A stretch of DNA of 28,998 nt from Kiloniellales bacterium (GTDB lineage Bacteria > Pseudomonadota > Alphaproteobacteria > Kiloniellales > JAKSBE01): assembly GCA_030067055.1 (NCBI GenBank), contig JASJAL010000008.1:1-28998 (forward strand), in the 5' to 3' direction. The position numbers and the translations under genes are program-made. The notes below the pieces were generated by a model that ran no database searches, had not been told where the DNA came from, and worked only from the letters and a program-made list of their open reading frames with translations. This document shows positions 7,438-14,370 of this stretch, piece by piece (the stretch's first letter is position 1; every line of letters starts with the position of its first letter).

Positions 7438-8576
7438 GCCTCGTGCCTCCGGGCCGGGCGGACCACGAAATTGAAGAAGGAGACGCAGGAGACCACGGCG
7501 ACGAAGAGCAGCATGTAGCCGACCGCCGCCGAACCGCCGAGGTCCTGGGTGCGCCAGGCGATGAAGGCGTGCAGGGTCATGGATTCGGTGGCGATGCCCG
7601 GCCCGCCGTTGGTCAGCACGTTGGGCAGGTCGATGATCTTGAAGGCCTCGATCAGGCGGATCAGCACCACCGTCGCCGCGACCGGCGCGATCGAGGGCCA
7701 GGTGATGTCGCGGAAGACCTGCCAGGAATTGGCGCCGTCTATCCGCGCTGCCTCGATCTGGTCGCGCGGCTGGTTCTCGATCGCGGCCAGCAGAATCAGA
7801 AACAGGAAAGGCGTCCACTGCCAGGTGTCGCCGATAAGGACCACCAGGCGCGCCGACCAGGGATCCGCCGACCAGGCGAACTCGGCCAGGCCGAAGAGCT
7901 GCCAGATCGGCGCGAAGGGGCCCTTGCCCATGTCGGCGAGCATGCGAAAGGCGTAGGCGATCCCGACCGGGGTCACCATCAGGGGCACGAAGAAGACGAC
8001 CCGGAAGAAGTTGCGGCCGCGGATCTGCTGGGCGCAGAGCAGTGCGAGCCCGAGGCCGAGCAGGAACTGCACGGCGACTCCGGCCAGCACGTAGAACAGG
8101 GTGACCACCAGCGAGCCCGGGAAGCCCGGCGCGTTGAGGGTGATCAGCAGGAGCAGCAGCAGGGCGAATGCCAGAGTCCCCGCGATCAGCCGGCCGACGA
8201 CCCCGACCAGGCCGACCCGGCCGCGCCGCAGATAACGGAGGAAGCCGTAGACGATCCCCGCCGCCGCCCCCGCCAACAGCAGCCATTCGAACCAAGAGAT
8301 CGCGCCGAAGGTGCCCAGGAAGTGAAACTGCTGGGACCCGAAGAGCAGCTTCTTGAAGTTGCGGAAGCCGACGAAGCGCAGCTGGTAGCCGCCGGGCGCC
8401 AGGTTGAACTTGGACAGCGCCAGGTAGGCCGAGATCAGCATGGGAAAGATCGACAGGCCCAGCAGGATCAGGACCGTCGGTAGAATCAGAAGCTGGGCGA
8501 CCTGCCGGTCCAGCCACTCGGACAGCCGCGAAGACGGAGCCTCACCCGCCGTGAGGGTCATCCCCGGGGCGGTCAC
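7434..8576 (-). CDS. Sugar ABC transporter permease, MalF type, with extra membrane segments
   Basis: A 380-aa permease, N-terminal in the pair. The first helix LLILPTVLILLGLSIFPMLI, the FVGFRNFKKLL motif, and the EAA loop EAARIDGANSWQVFRDITWP are standard for MalF-like CUT1 proteins. As in its partner, an insertion adds hydrophobic stretches (WLLLAGAAAGIVYGF and LIAGTLAFALLLLLLITL) between the first helix and the core. I chose GTG at 8576 because GGGAG (8584-8588 on the minus strand) lies 7 nt upstream; an ATG at 8561 is an alternative with no good ribosome site. About 78 nt and a hairpin separate it from the binding-protein gene upstream. Confidence 0.9.
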   Translation of the reverse strand: MTAPGMTLTAGEAPSSRLSEWLDRQVAQLLILPTVLILLGLSIFPMLISAYLALSKFNLAPGGYQLRFVGFRNFKKLLFGSQQFHFLGTFGAISWFEWLLLAGAAAGIVYGFLRYLRRGRVGLVGVVGRLIAGTLAFALLLLLLITLNAPGFPGSLVVTLFYVLAGVAVQFLLGLGLALLCAQQIRGRNFFRVVFFVPLMVTPVGIAYAFRMLADMGKGPFAPIWQLFGLAEFAWSADPWSARLVVLIGDTWQWTPFLFLILLAAIENQPRDQIEAARIDGANSWQVFRDITWPSIAPVAATVVLIRLIEAFKIIDLPNVLTNGGPGIATESMTLHAFIAWRTQDLGGSAAVGYMLLFVAVVSCVSFFNFVVRPARRHEA

Positions 8577-8604
8577 GGCGGGTCTCCCAAACGCAGAGCG
8601 GTGC

Positions 8605-8635
8605 GGCAGGCCCCGGCGCGCGGCCAAGGCCTGCC
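8605..8635 (-). other. Intercistronic hairpin between binding protein and permease genes
   Basis: GGCAGGCC (8605-8612) and GGCCTGCC (8628-8635) are perfect 8-bp arms with a 15-nt loop, in the gap between the binding-protein stop and the permease start. Such stems often stabilise the upstream message so that binding protein is made in excess over membrane subunits. No T tract follows, so it is not a strong terminator. Confidence 0.5.
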
Positions 8636-8654
8636 TGCCGTCACGGTCATGCGC

Positions 8655-10130
8655 CTATTGTCCGAGCGTCGCCTTGTAGAACTTCAGCTGGTCCTCGACG
8701 CCGTTGTCCTCGTTGAGCTCGTTCCAGCCCTCCTCGATCGCGGCCATGGCCTGCTGCTTGTCGATCTCGCCTGCCAGCAACCGGGCCAGGGCCGTGTCGA
8801 GGACCACCTGCTGATAGGCCTGGTTCTTCGGGATCCGCAGGTCGAGCACCATGTTGGGGCTGTTCAGGCTGGCCTGGATCGCGCCGAGGTAGTCGTCTGC
8901 CGCGGCCTTGCTCATCCCAGCCTTGACCCAGTTCTCGGTCTGCTCGAACTGGGACAAGCGGTAGGGATTGAAGCCGGTGATGCCGATGGTGACGTCGACG
9001 TTGGACTGGGCCGGCTGGCTCATGAAGGAGAAGAAGTCGTAGGCCGCCGCCTTGACCTTGGCGTCGGCCGATTTGTTGATACCGCCGGACCAGCCGCCGA
9101 AGGCCGCGAAGGGCGCCCGGTTGACGCCGTCGATGGCGTGCGGGCAGCTGCTGCCGTCGCAGGCCACCAGCTTGCCGGATTCGCGGTCCAGGACCTGCTT
9201 GGAGCCGGGCAGCATGACCGCGCCGACCTTGTCGATGACCTTGGATGTCGTCGGGTCGATCGCCAGGGTGCCGATATCGCCCCAGTCCAGGGTCAGGGCG
9301 CAGCGGCCGGTGGTGAAGAGGCTGCGGGTGTCGCCGACGTCGAGGTTGATCTCGTCCGGTGGGGCGTACTTGGTGGTCTCCAGGTAGACGTCCAGCGCCG
9401 CCGAAAAGCCCTCGTTGTTGACCAGCGGTTTCATGTCGCGGGTGTCGAAGAAGGCGCCCTGGCTGGTGCCCTGAGACTGCAGGAAGCCGGCCGCGATGGA
9501 GGTGATCATCCAGTAGGACTGGGCGTTGCGCTTCTTGGCGATGCAGGAGCCGAAGTCGGCCTGGCCGTCGCCGTTCATGTCCTTGCCGTGCAGGGCCTTG
9601 GCCGCGGCGACGTAGTCGTCCCAGGTCGCCGGCGCGGAAAGACCGGCCTCCTTGAAGAGGTCGCTGCGGTAGTAGACCATCTGGAAGTCGCCATCGAGTG
9701 TGATCAGATAGGTCCGGCCGTTGTACTGCTGCGAGAACTCGCGGAAGAAGGGCGCGATGTCGTCGACCGCGAGCGCCGAGTCGGCCGCGACCTTGTCGGT
9801 CAAGTCCTCCAGGTAGCCGGGCCCGACGTAGTCGACCATCCACTGCGGGGCGAAGACCGCGGCGTCGACCGAGTTGGTGCCGGTCGCCCAGTCGGTCAGC
9901 AGCTTGGTGTAGAGATCCGAGAAGGGCACCGTGATCACGTTGACCTTGGCGCCGGTCGCCTTCTCGAAATCGGGCGCGCGGCGCTGCAGGGGCTCCGCGA
10001 TCTGCGGACCAGTGAAGGTCATGACGTTGACCGTCACGCCGTCGTAGTCGCCGGCGGCCGCAGGGGCGACGGCGCCGAGCGAGATCATGCCGAGCGCCAG
10101 GCCCCCGGCCAGCAATGCCTTGCGAATCAT
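8655..10130 (-). CDS. Sugar ABC transporter periplasmic solute-binding protein (family 1)
   Basis: A 491-aa CUT1 solute-binding protein. It starts with a Sec signal peptide (residues 1-26, cleavage near APAAA-G), then shows the usual extracellular family 1 pattern: VTVNVMTFTGPQI, PDFEKATGAKVNVITVPFSDLYTKLLTDWATGTNSVDA, and in the middle FQMVYYRSDLFKEAGL. It should bind the imported sugar in the periplasm and hand it to the two permeases. At 491 residues it is somewhat longer than typical (400-450). The ATG at 10130 has GAGGGAGG ending 8 nt upstream, an excellent ribosome site, so longer upstream versions of the frame can be discarded. First gene of the six-gene sugar operon. Confidence 0.92.
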   Translation of the reverse strand: MIRKALLAGGLALGMISLGAVAPAAAGDYDGVTVNVMTFTGPQIAEPLQRRAPDFEKATGAKVNVITVPFSDLYTKLLTDWATGTNSVDAAVFAPQWMVDYVGPGYLEDLTDKVAADSALAVDDIAPFFREFSQQYNGRTYLITLDGDFQMVYYRSDLFKEAGLSAPATWDDYVAAAKALHGKDMNGDGQADFGSCIAKKRNAQSYWMITSIAAGFLQSQGTSQGAFFDTRDMKPLVNNEGFSAALDVYLETTKYAPPDEINLDVGDTRSLFTTGRCALTLDWGDIGTLAIDPTTSKVIDKVGAVMLPGSKQVLDRESGKLVACDGSSCPHAIDGVNRAPFAAFGGWSGGINKSADAKVKAAAYDFFSFMSQPAQSNVDVTIGITGFNPYRLSQFEQTENWVKAGMSKAAADDYLGAIQASLNSPNMVLDLRIPKNQAYQQVVLDTALARLLAGEIDKQQAMAAIEEGWNELNEDNGVEDQLKFYKATLGQ

Positions 10131-10383
10131 CTGTCTTGCCTCCCTCTGGTTCTTCTTGTGGTTCTTGTCTTCTGGTCCTCGTCGGGTCCGCGGCGGCGCA
10201 AGGCGGGCTCGGACCCCCTCCCCGGGGTCGGCGCAGCATGGCAGCCCGGCGTGTTTCAAAGCCTTCGGTGTGGCGAAAAGCCGCAGCGTCAAGCCATGTT
10301 AGAGCGCCGGTTTCGGGGGTCAAGCCGCCTCGGAGACCCCATGGGTTGCAAGGACCGAGCCACGGCTCGCTATGCGAGGGGCC
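10131..10383. other. Regulatory gap between the sugar operon and the FNR-type gene
   Basis: Divergent intergenic region with no gene. In the sense of the sugar operon, the 45 nt just before the binding-protein start are purine-rich with repeated AAGAA/GAACCA units; this makes an unstructured leader around a strong ribosome site. The remaining part is GC-rich and holds the putative sugar-operon promoter. Confidence 0.5.
10296..10323 (-). promoter_or_regulatory. Putative promoter of the sugar operon
   Basis: On the minus strand, TTGACC (10323-10318) and TAACAT (10301-10296) are 16 nt apart, matching five and four of six consensus positions. It would give a leader of roughly 155 nt before the binding-protein ATG. 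Sequence-only call. Confidence 0.3.
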
Positions 10384-10397
10384 TTGACGCAAATCAA
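10384..10397 (+). promoter_or_regulatory. FNR/FixK-type binding site with -10 element
   Basis: TTGACGCAAATCAA matches the FNR/Anr/FixK consensus TTGAT-N4-ATCAA at nine of ten defined positions. A TTTAGACT stretch at 10418-10425 is a plausible -10; with transcription starting near 10432 the box would be centred at about -41.5, the class II activation position. The regulator gene just downstream has a recognition helix of the FNR type, so autoregulation is likely. The site is about 250 nt from the sugar operon start, too far for a classic class II role there. Confidence 0.75.
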
Positions 10398-10454
10398 GTC
10401 GCCGGGCCTGGGAAGCCTTTAGACTCCAAGCTCCAAGTCATTGGGGCTGCCGCC

Positions 10455-11195
10455 ATGGGACTGGCATCATCGAAGGATCGGCCGGAACGGGCCGAGAAGC
10501 CGGCCGCCTGCGAGGCCGGTCTGCTGCCATTCCGCGCCCGTCTCGGCGAGTCCGCGGCGGCGCGCTTTGCAACCCTGTTTCGGCGTCGGGAGGTTCCGGC
10601 CGGATGCGCCTTGGCCCGGGAGGGCGACGACCTGCCCGAGCTGATGATCCTGGACCGCGGCTTGGTGGCGCTCTATCGCACAAAGCCGGGTCAGGGCGAG
10701 CAAATGGTCGGCTGGTGCTTCCCGGGCGACTTGCTGGCCGCAGCAACGGCACAGGAGTGCGCGCCGGTCACCGCCCGGGCCCTGGTGCCCTCGACGTTCT
10801 GGGCGGCGCCCTGGGAGTCGCTGGACCGCTTCGCCCGGAAGCAGCCGGAGGTCCATCGCTGCCTGCTCGACCTCGCCGAGCGCAGCATGGCGCGGATGCG
10901 GGCGCACCTGCTGGTGGTCCTGGCCAAGTCCAAGCTGGAGCGCCTGGCCGCCTTTCTGCTTGAGATCCGGGACCGAGAGGCCGCTCCGGGGGGGAAGGCG
11001 GAGCGCGTCGAACTCGCCATGGACCGCGAGGTGATCGCCCAGTACCTCGGCCTGACGGTGGAATCGGTTAGCCGCGCCTTCACGGCCCTGAAGGACCGCG
11101 GCCTGATCGAGATGACAGATCCCCGGCACATCCTGCTGTCGGACCTGGCCGGCCTGACCGCCCTGGCCAAGGGCGAGGGCGAGGCGGTCTCCTAG
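10455..11195 (+). CDS. Crp/FNR-family transcription regulator (FixK-like)
   Basis: A 246-aa regulator: an N-terminal cyclic-nucleotide-like sensor fold (roughly 20-140, with CALAREGDDLPELMILDRGLVALYR), a dimerisation helix, and a C-terminal winged helix-turn-helix. The recognition helix TVESVSRAFTALKDRG contains Glu203, Ser206 and Arg207, the ExxSR pattern that reads TTGAT half-sites in FNR. The clustered N-terminal cysteines that hold FNR's iron-sulphur cluster are missing; only Cys19 is near the N-terminus, with others scattered, so direct oxygen sensing by the classical cluster is unlikely and a FixK/Dnr-type role fits better. An FNR box with a -10 lies upstream. ATG at 10455 chosen; the open frame extends far upstream but over the divergent binding-protein gene. 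Ribosome site weak (GGGG). Confidence 0.87.
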   Translation: MGLASSKDRPERAEKPAACEAGLLPFRARLGESAAARFATLFRRREVPAGCALAREGDDLPELMILDRGLVALYRTKPGQGEQMVGWCFPGDLLAAATAQECAPVTARALVPSTFWAAPWESLDRFARKQPEVHRCLLDLAERSMARMRAHLLVVLAKSKLERLAAFLLEIRDREAAPGGKAERVELAMDREVIAQYLGLTVESVSRAFTALKDRGLIEMTDPRHILLSDLAGLTALAKGEGEAVS

Positions 11196-11235
11196 ATCAA
11201 ACGATCTGCGTCCAATCGAAAGCCGGTGGCTCGCG

Positions 11236-11934
11236 TCAGGCCGGGGCCGCCGTGTCGGTCTGGCCGAAAAGGACCTTCTTGGCTTCCTCGTCGACGGTCT
11301 CGCGGGTCCGGTAGAGCTCGCCCTTTTCGTAGGCCCGAACCGTCGCCGGACGGGCGCGCACCGCCTCGAACCAGCGCTTGAGCTGCGGGAAATCGTCGAG
11401 GTTCTGGCCCTGGCGTTCGTAGGGCACGATCCAGGGATAGCAGGCCATGTCGGCGATGGAATAGGCGCCAGCGACAAAGTCGCGGTCGGCCAGGCGGCGG
11501 TTGAGCACGTTGTAGAGCCGGGTCGTCTCGTTGACATAGCGCTCGATGGCGTAGGGCAGGGGTTCCGGCGCATAGACCTTGAAGTGATGGTTCTGGCCGA
11601 GCATCGGCCCCAGGCCGCCCATCTGCCAGAACAGCCACTGCATGACTTCGGTCCGGCCGCGCAGGTCCGACGGCAGAAACTGGCCGGTCTTCTCGGCCAG
11701 GTACTGCAGGATCGCACCGGATTCGAAGACCGAGATCGGCGCGCCGCCGTCGGCCGGCTCGTGGTCGACGATCGCCGGCATGCGATTGTTGGGCGCGATC
11801 TTCAGGAAATCCGGCTCGAACTGCGCGCCACGACCGATGTCGATCGGCTTGATCTCGTAGTCGAGCCCGGCTTCCTCGAGAAACATCGTGATCTTGTGGC
11901 CGTTCGGCGTGGGCCAGTAGTACAGGTCGATCAT
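11236..11934 (-). CDS. Glutathione S-transferase, YfcG/Ure2p-like
   Basis: A 232-aa protein with an N-terminal thioredoxin-fold GST domain (LYYWPTPNGHKITMFLEEAGLDYEI) and C-terminal helical domain. The TPNGHK start of helix 1, PNNRMPAIVD before the cis-proline strand, and FESGAILQYLAEK glutathione-binding ESGAI motif are typical of the YfcG/GstB-like group, which reduces disulphides or conjugates small electrophiles using glutathione. Cytosolic; no signal peptide. The ATG at 11934 has GGAAGG eight nt upstream; the longer upstream frame lacks support. It converges on the FNR-type gene with a 40-nt gap. Confidence 0.88.
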   Translation of the reverse strand: MIDLYYWPTPNGHKITMFLEEAGLDYEIKPIDIGRGAQFEPDFLKIAPNNRMPAIVDHEPADGGAPISVFESGAILQYLAEKTGQFLPSDLRGRTEVMQWLFWQMGGLGPMLGQNHHFKVYAPEPLPYAIERYVNETTRLYNVLNRRLADRDFVAGAYSIADMACYPWIVPYERQGQNLDDFPQLKRWFEAVRARPATVRAYEKGELYRTRETVDEEAKKVLFGQTDTAAPA

Positions 11935-12368
11935 GGAGTCTGCCTTCCGCTGTCTGGTGGTCCTCGCCGCGGCCCCGTCGCCCGGGCACGACGGGCCCGA
12001 CCCCGGCCAGAGGGAGTGTATCGCGGATATGGGGCGCCGTGCGAGCCGGCTCAATCTGCAAGGCTGCATCCCGTCGACGCCGCCTTGCTGCAACACCGAC
12101 CTATCGAGCCGCCATATGCGAACAGGCCTGTCCGCTGCGGTGGCTCGGCGCCTGTTGCCGGGCAGCGGCACGGATGCCAGAATTGGCTTGCCGTGCGCGG
12201 GAAGAGACCGGCAATTCTCCGCCCGTCGGAGGGGCGGCGACGTTTTCACGAGCTCCGCGCAGATCGGCGAGACCCCTTGTCGGGTTGGATCGTCCCAAGG
12301 GTGGGCACTGCCGGTCGTAGGGAGAGGCCCCTGGCCAGCTCCGGTTTCCAGCGGCGAAGGAGCTTTCC
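11935..12368. other. Divergent intergenic region without a recognisable gene
   Basis: 434 nt between the GST and the small secreted protein. Open frames exist on both strands but have arginine- and proline-rich shadow composition and no ribosome sites. It presumably holds the two divergent promoters; I see no clear consensus elements, tRNA or repeat. Confidence 0.5.
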
Positions 12369-12770
12369 ATGCGTTGCCTTGTTCTCGCTGCCGCGCTGAG
12401 TTTGGCGGCCGTCGGTGCCGGATACGGCGCCCAGGGTGGCGCCCGGGTCACGGTCACGACGTCGACTCCCGGCGTGGTCTTGTCCGATGTCGAGGCCGTC
12501 GCCGCCGATCGGGGCGGCATCGTGCTCACGATTACATCGTCGGCACCCGGCACGCCCTTCTCTGCGGTCTGCACCTTCCTCCACGACGGGACGCAAACGA
12601 CCGAGGATCACAGCGGCAGGGCGCCCGCCACCCTGCGCTTCGACGCCGAAGGGTTGCGCTGCGAGCTGTCGTCCGAAGGCCCGCTCAAGGTCGTTGCCGA
12701 AGATGCGCGGGGCAACCGGTCCATGAGTTCGACGTCGGGTGGCCGGATTTTGCTTTCGCTTTCGTTCTAG
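12369..12770 (+). CDS. Small secreted protein of unknown function
   Basis: A 133-aa protein I do not recognise. A clear Sec signal peptide occupies about residues 1-21 (LVLAAALSLAAVGAGYGA-Q). The mature part is short alternating beta strands (RVTVTTSTPGVVLSDV, GIVLTITSSAP) with two cysteines, one in AVCTFLHDG and one in LRCELSS, that could form a disulphide in the periplasm. Overall it suggests a small beta-sandwich. AAGGAG at 12357-12362, six nt before the ATG, supports the start. It stands alone between a divergent and a convergent GST gene, with a small shared stem at its 3' end. Confidence 0.75.
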   Translation: MRCLVLAAALSLAAVGAGYGAQGGARVTVTTSTPGVVLSDVEAVAADRGGIVLTITSSAPGTPFSAVCTFLHDGTQTTEDHSGRAPATLRFDAEGLRCELSSEGPLKVVAEDARGNRSMSSTSGGRILLSLSF

Positions 12771-12781
12771 TGCCGGCCCCG

Positions 12782-12800
12782 GACCTTCGCCGAAGGGTCA
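12782..12800. terminator. Possible shared terminator stem between convergent genes
   Basis: GACCTTCG and CGAAGGGTC around 12782-12799 can pair as a short stem with a bulge, overlapping the stop codon of the GST on the minus strand. No T tract on either side, so the call is weak. Confidence 0.25.
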
Positions 12801-13493
12801 GACCGGGAAGCCCTTGGCCTTGGCGGCCAGGCCGTCGTAGGCCTCAAGAAGCCGACCGCGCCAGGCATAGACCGGGTCGTCCGCGGCGACCAGGACGACC
12901 GGACAGACCGCGCGGGCCCACTGGAAGGCGCCGAAGACGATGAAATCCGCGAAGCTAGGCGCCGCACCGCCGAGATAGGGCTGTAGCGCCACCGTATCGC
13001 GCAGCGGCGCCAGGGCCTTGCCCAGGTTGGCGAGCTTTTCCTCGCGGTCCCCCGCGAAGGATTCCAGGGTCGTGCCGAAGCGCGCCTCGCGACTCTGGCG
13101 GAAGTAGGGCTTGTCCTTCTCGTGCAGGGCCTCGAAGAGCTCCGGCATGATGATCGGGATCACCGCCGGATGCAGGCTCCGCTGCGTCCAGTGCCGGATC
13201 ATCTGGGCATGGGCGCGCGCCTGCGGGCCCTCGAAGAGCGGGGGTCGGTCAGAATAGGCCTGGTCCAGGTAGTCGGCGATGTCCCAGGAGTCGTGCACCA
13301 CCCGGTCGCCGTCGCGCAGCACCGGCACCTGGCCCTGCCCGCTCTCCGCGATGGCGTCCTTCTCGGTGAAGCGCCAGGGCAGGGCCTCGACCTCCAGGCC
13401 CTTGTGCGCCAAGGCCATCCTGATGCGCCAGCAGTGCGGGCTGAAGCGGCAGTCGTCGTCCTGCCCGGCCAGGTCGTAGAGCTGAATCGTCAC
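12798..13493 (-). CDS. Glutathione S-transferase, LigE/LigF-like
   Basis: A 231-aa GST. The N-terminal SPHCWRIRMALAHKGL with SP-CW pattern resembles the beta-etherase (LigE/LigF) group and related uncharacterised GSTs, followed by GQGQVPVLRDGD (cis-proline strand) and HDSWDIADYLDQAY, the glutathione gamma-glutamate site. The C-terminal helical domain ends in ADFIVFGAFQWARAV. Beta-etherases cleave lignin-derived ethers with glutathione, but most relatives in non-degraders have unknown substrates. Start is GTG at 13493, preceded by GAGG with 7-nt spacing. No neighbour suggests aromatic degradation, so the substrate stays open. Confidence 0.85.
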   Translation of the reverse strand: MTIQLYDLAGQDDDCRFSPHCWRIRMALAHKGLEVEALPWRFTEKDAIAESGQGQVPVLRDGDRVVHDSWDIADYLDQAYSDRPPLFEGPQARAHAQMIRHWTQRSLHPAVIPIIMPELFEALHEKDKPYFRQSREARFGTTLESFAGDREEKLANLGKALAPLRDTVALQPYLGGAAPSFADFIVFGAFQWARAVCPVVLVAADDPVYAWRGRLLEAYDGLAAKAKGFPV

Positions 13494-13580
13494 GGCAACA
13501 CCTCACGGCCCCAATTGGGACCGCGGCAGGCGGCTCCTTCCTCGAGGGCTCGCCTTATGTAGCCGATGCCGGGATGGCGG

Positions 13581-13637
13581 AGAAGAAAAACTCGCGCGGC
13601 GACCGACGCTCCCCCTGACTGCCGGTCACCGCGCGAG
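13581..13637 (-). terminator. Strong Rho-independent terminator of the Flp-like gene
   Basis: On the minus strand CTCGCGCGGTGACCG pairs with CGGTCGCCGCGCGAG (13637-13623 and 13605-13591): 15 bp with one G-T pair and a 17-nt loop, directly followed by TTTTTCTTCT (13590-13581). It begins 21 nt after the stop of the small gene, and is the clearest terminator in the window. Confidence 0.88.
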
Positions 13638-13658
13638 GCGGGAAAACCCTTCCTATGC

Positions 13659-13784
13659 TCAGACCTTGGAAAGCCAGTCGACGGCCACGAAGATCACTTC
13701 CAGGACCAGGGCAACGCCGAGGCCGATGTGGATGCCCGCAGCACCCTGCTCGTCGCGAAGAAACGCCTGTGCTGAATTCTTCAT
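13659..13784 (-). CDS. 41-aa Flp/Fap pilin-like small protein
   Basis: A short gene with promoter, ribosome site (AGGGGTAAGGAAGA before ATG) and terminator all in place. The product reads as a basic start, FLRDEQG, then AAGIHIGLGVALVLEVIFVAV and a short DWLSKV tail. This matches the layout of Flp/Fap type IVb pilins: charged leader ending in glycine for prepilin-peptidase cleavage, then one hydrophobic helix with Gly-Leu at positions 7-8 after the cut. The usual Glu5-Tyr6 pair is replaced by His5-Ile6, so it is a divergent or non-assembling member, or a small membrane peptide resembling one. No tad/cpa assembly genes are in the window. Cellular site: inner membrane. Confidence 0.7.
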   Translation of the reverse strand: MKNSAQAFLRDEQGAAGIHIGLGVALVLEVIFVAVDWLSKV

Positions 13785-13799
13785 TCTTCCTTACCCCTG

Positions 13800-13915
13800 T
13801 CGCGATGCGCTTTAACGAAAGGGTAATCTAAGTATAGAAGATCTAAAGGTCAAGAAAAAATGAAAGTAAATATCAACAAAAATCCGGCAGATATTAAGCT
13901 AGTATTTGAGAGACC
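13800..13915. other. AT-rich island upstream of the Flp-like gene
   Basis: About 115 nt dominated by A and T (runs such as AAAAAA, TAAATATCAACAAAAA), in sharp contrast with the GC-rich surroundings. It separates the CBS gene from the Flp-like gene and contains the promoter of the latter. The composition could bind nucleoid proteins of the xenogeneic-silencer type (H-NS/MucR-like), or be an insertion scar. Confidence 0.7.
13825..13853 (-). promoter_or_regulatory. Putative promoter of the Flp-like gene
   Basis: On the minus strand TTGACC (13853-13848) and TAGATT (13830-13825) are spaced by exactly 17 nt, five and four of six consensus matches. Transcription would start about 35 nt before the ATG. 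TATACT nearby (13831-13836 on the same strand) is too close to the -35 to be its partner. Confidence 0.55.
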
Positions 13916-13932
13916 TTGGAATTCCGCGACTT

Positions 13933-14355
13933 TCAGGCGGCCTGCCCGCCCCCGGGCCGCGGGAAGTATTCGGCCAGAAACTCGCCGAAGCTCCGGCAGA
14001 CGTCCATGGAGGTGAAGACCCCGGCCAGGCGGCCCTTGCGGGTCACGATGGCCGAGCCGATGTGCCGCTCGGCCATGGTCAGCAGTACGTCCTCGATCGG
14101 CTCCTCCAGATCCACGATGTAGGCGTCGGCGACGTAAACGTCGCGCACCGTCAGCTGCGCCGCGTCGCCGCCCCGGCCAAGGGCGGCCATGATGTCACGC
14201 TCCGAGATCACCCCGACCAGGCGGTGCACCTCGGTCACCGGCAGGTGGTGGAAGTCGTGCGAGCGCATGAGCTCCTGCGCCTCTTCCAGCAAGGCCTCCA
14301 CCTCCACGGAGTGCGGAAAGGGGGTCATGGCGGACTTCAGGGTCGGCAGCTTCAT
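13933..14355 (-). CDS. CBS-domain pair protein
   Basis: A 140-aa protein made of two CBS motifs: the first around residues 8-58 (AMTPFPHSVEV...LVGVISERDIMAAL) and the second around 70-120 (VRDVYVADAYIVDLEEP...LAGVFTSMDVCRSF). Free-standing CBS pairs bind adenine nucleotides such as AMP, ATP or S-adenosylmethionine and regulate partner proteins. Nothing fused to it indicates a partner. It starts 15 nt after the SDR stop, so both are probably co-transcribed. GGAG about 8 nt before the ATG supports the start. It ends in a proline-glycine tail. Confidence 0.85.
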   Translation of the reverse strand: MKLPTLKSAMTPFPHSVEVEALLEEAQELMRSHDFHHLPVTEVHRLVGVISERDIMAALGRGGDAAQLTVRDVYVADAYIVDLEEPIEDVLLTMAERHIGSAIVTRKGRLAGVFTSMDVCRSFGEFLAEYFPRPGGGQAA

Positions 14356-14370
14356 CGCTCGTCTCCGTTC

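Noticed and set aside
7438..8517. Open extension of the MalG-type permease upstream of its ATG
   Set aside because: Arginine- and proline-rich and fully overlapping the MalF-type gene in another frame; the ATGA overlap sets the true start at 7437.
8647..10392. 581-aa frame on the minus strand parallel to the binding-protein gene
   Set aside because: Shadow in another frame of the same strand; its composition is glycine/arginine-rich without domain motifs.
8601..10454. Very long open frame on the + strand running into the FNR-type regulator
   Set aside because: It lies opposite the binding-protein gene, and the regulator domain begins only at 10455; the upstream part is a GC-rich antisense shadow.
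12039..12943. Frames across the region between the two GST genes
   Set aside because: Arginine-rich; the small secreted protein at 12369 has a signal peptide and ribosome site and explains the coding part.
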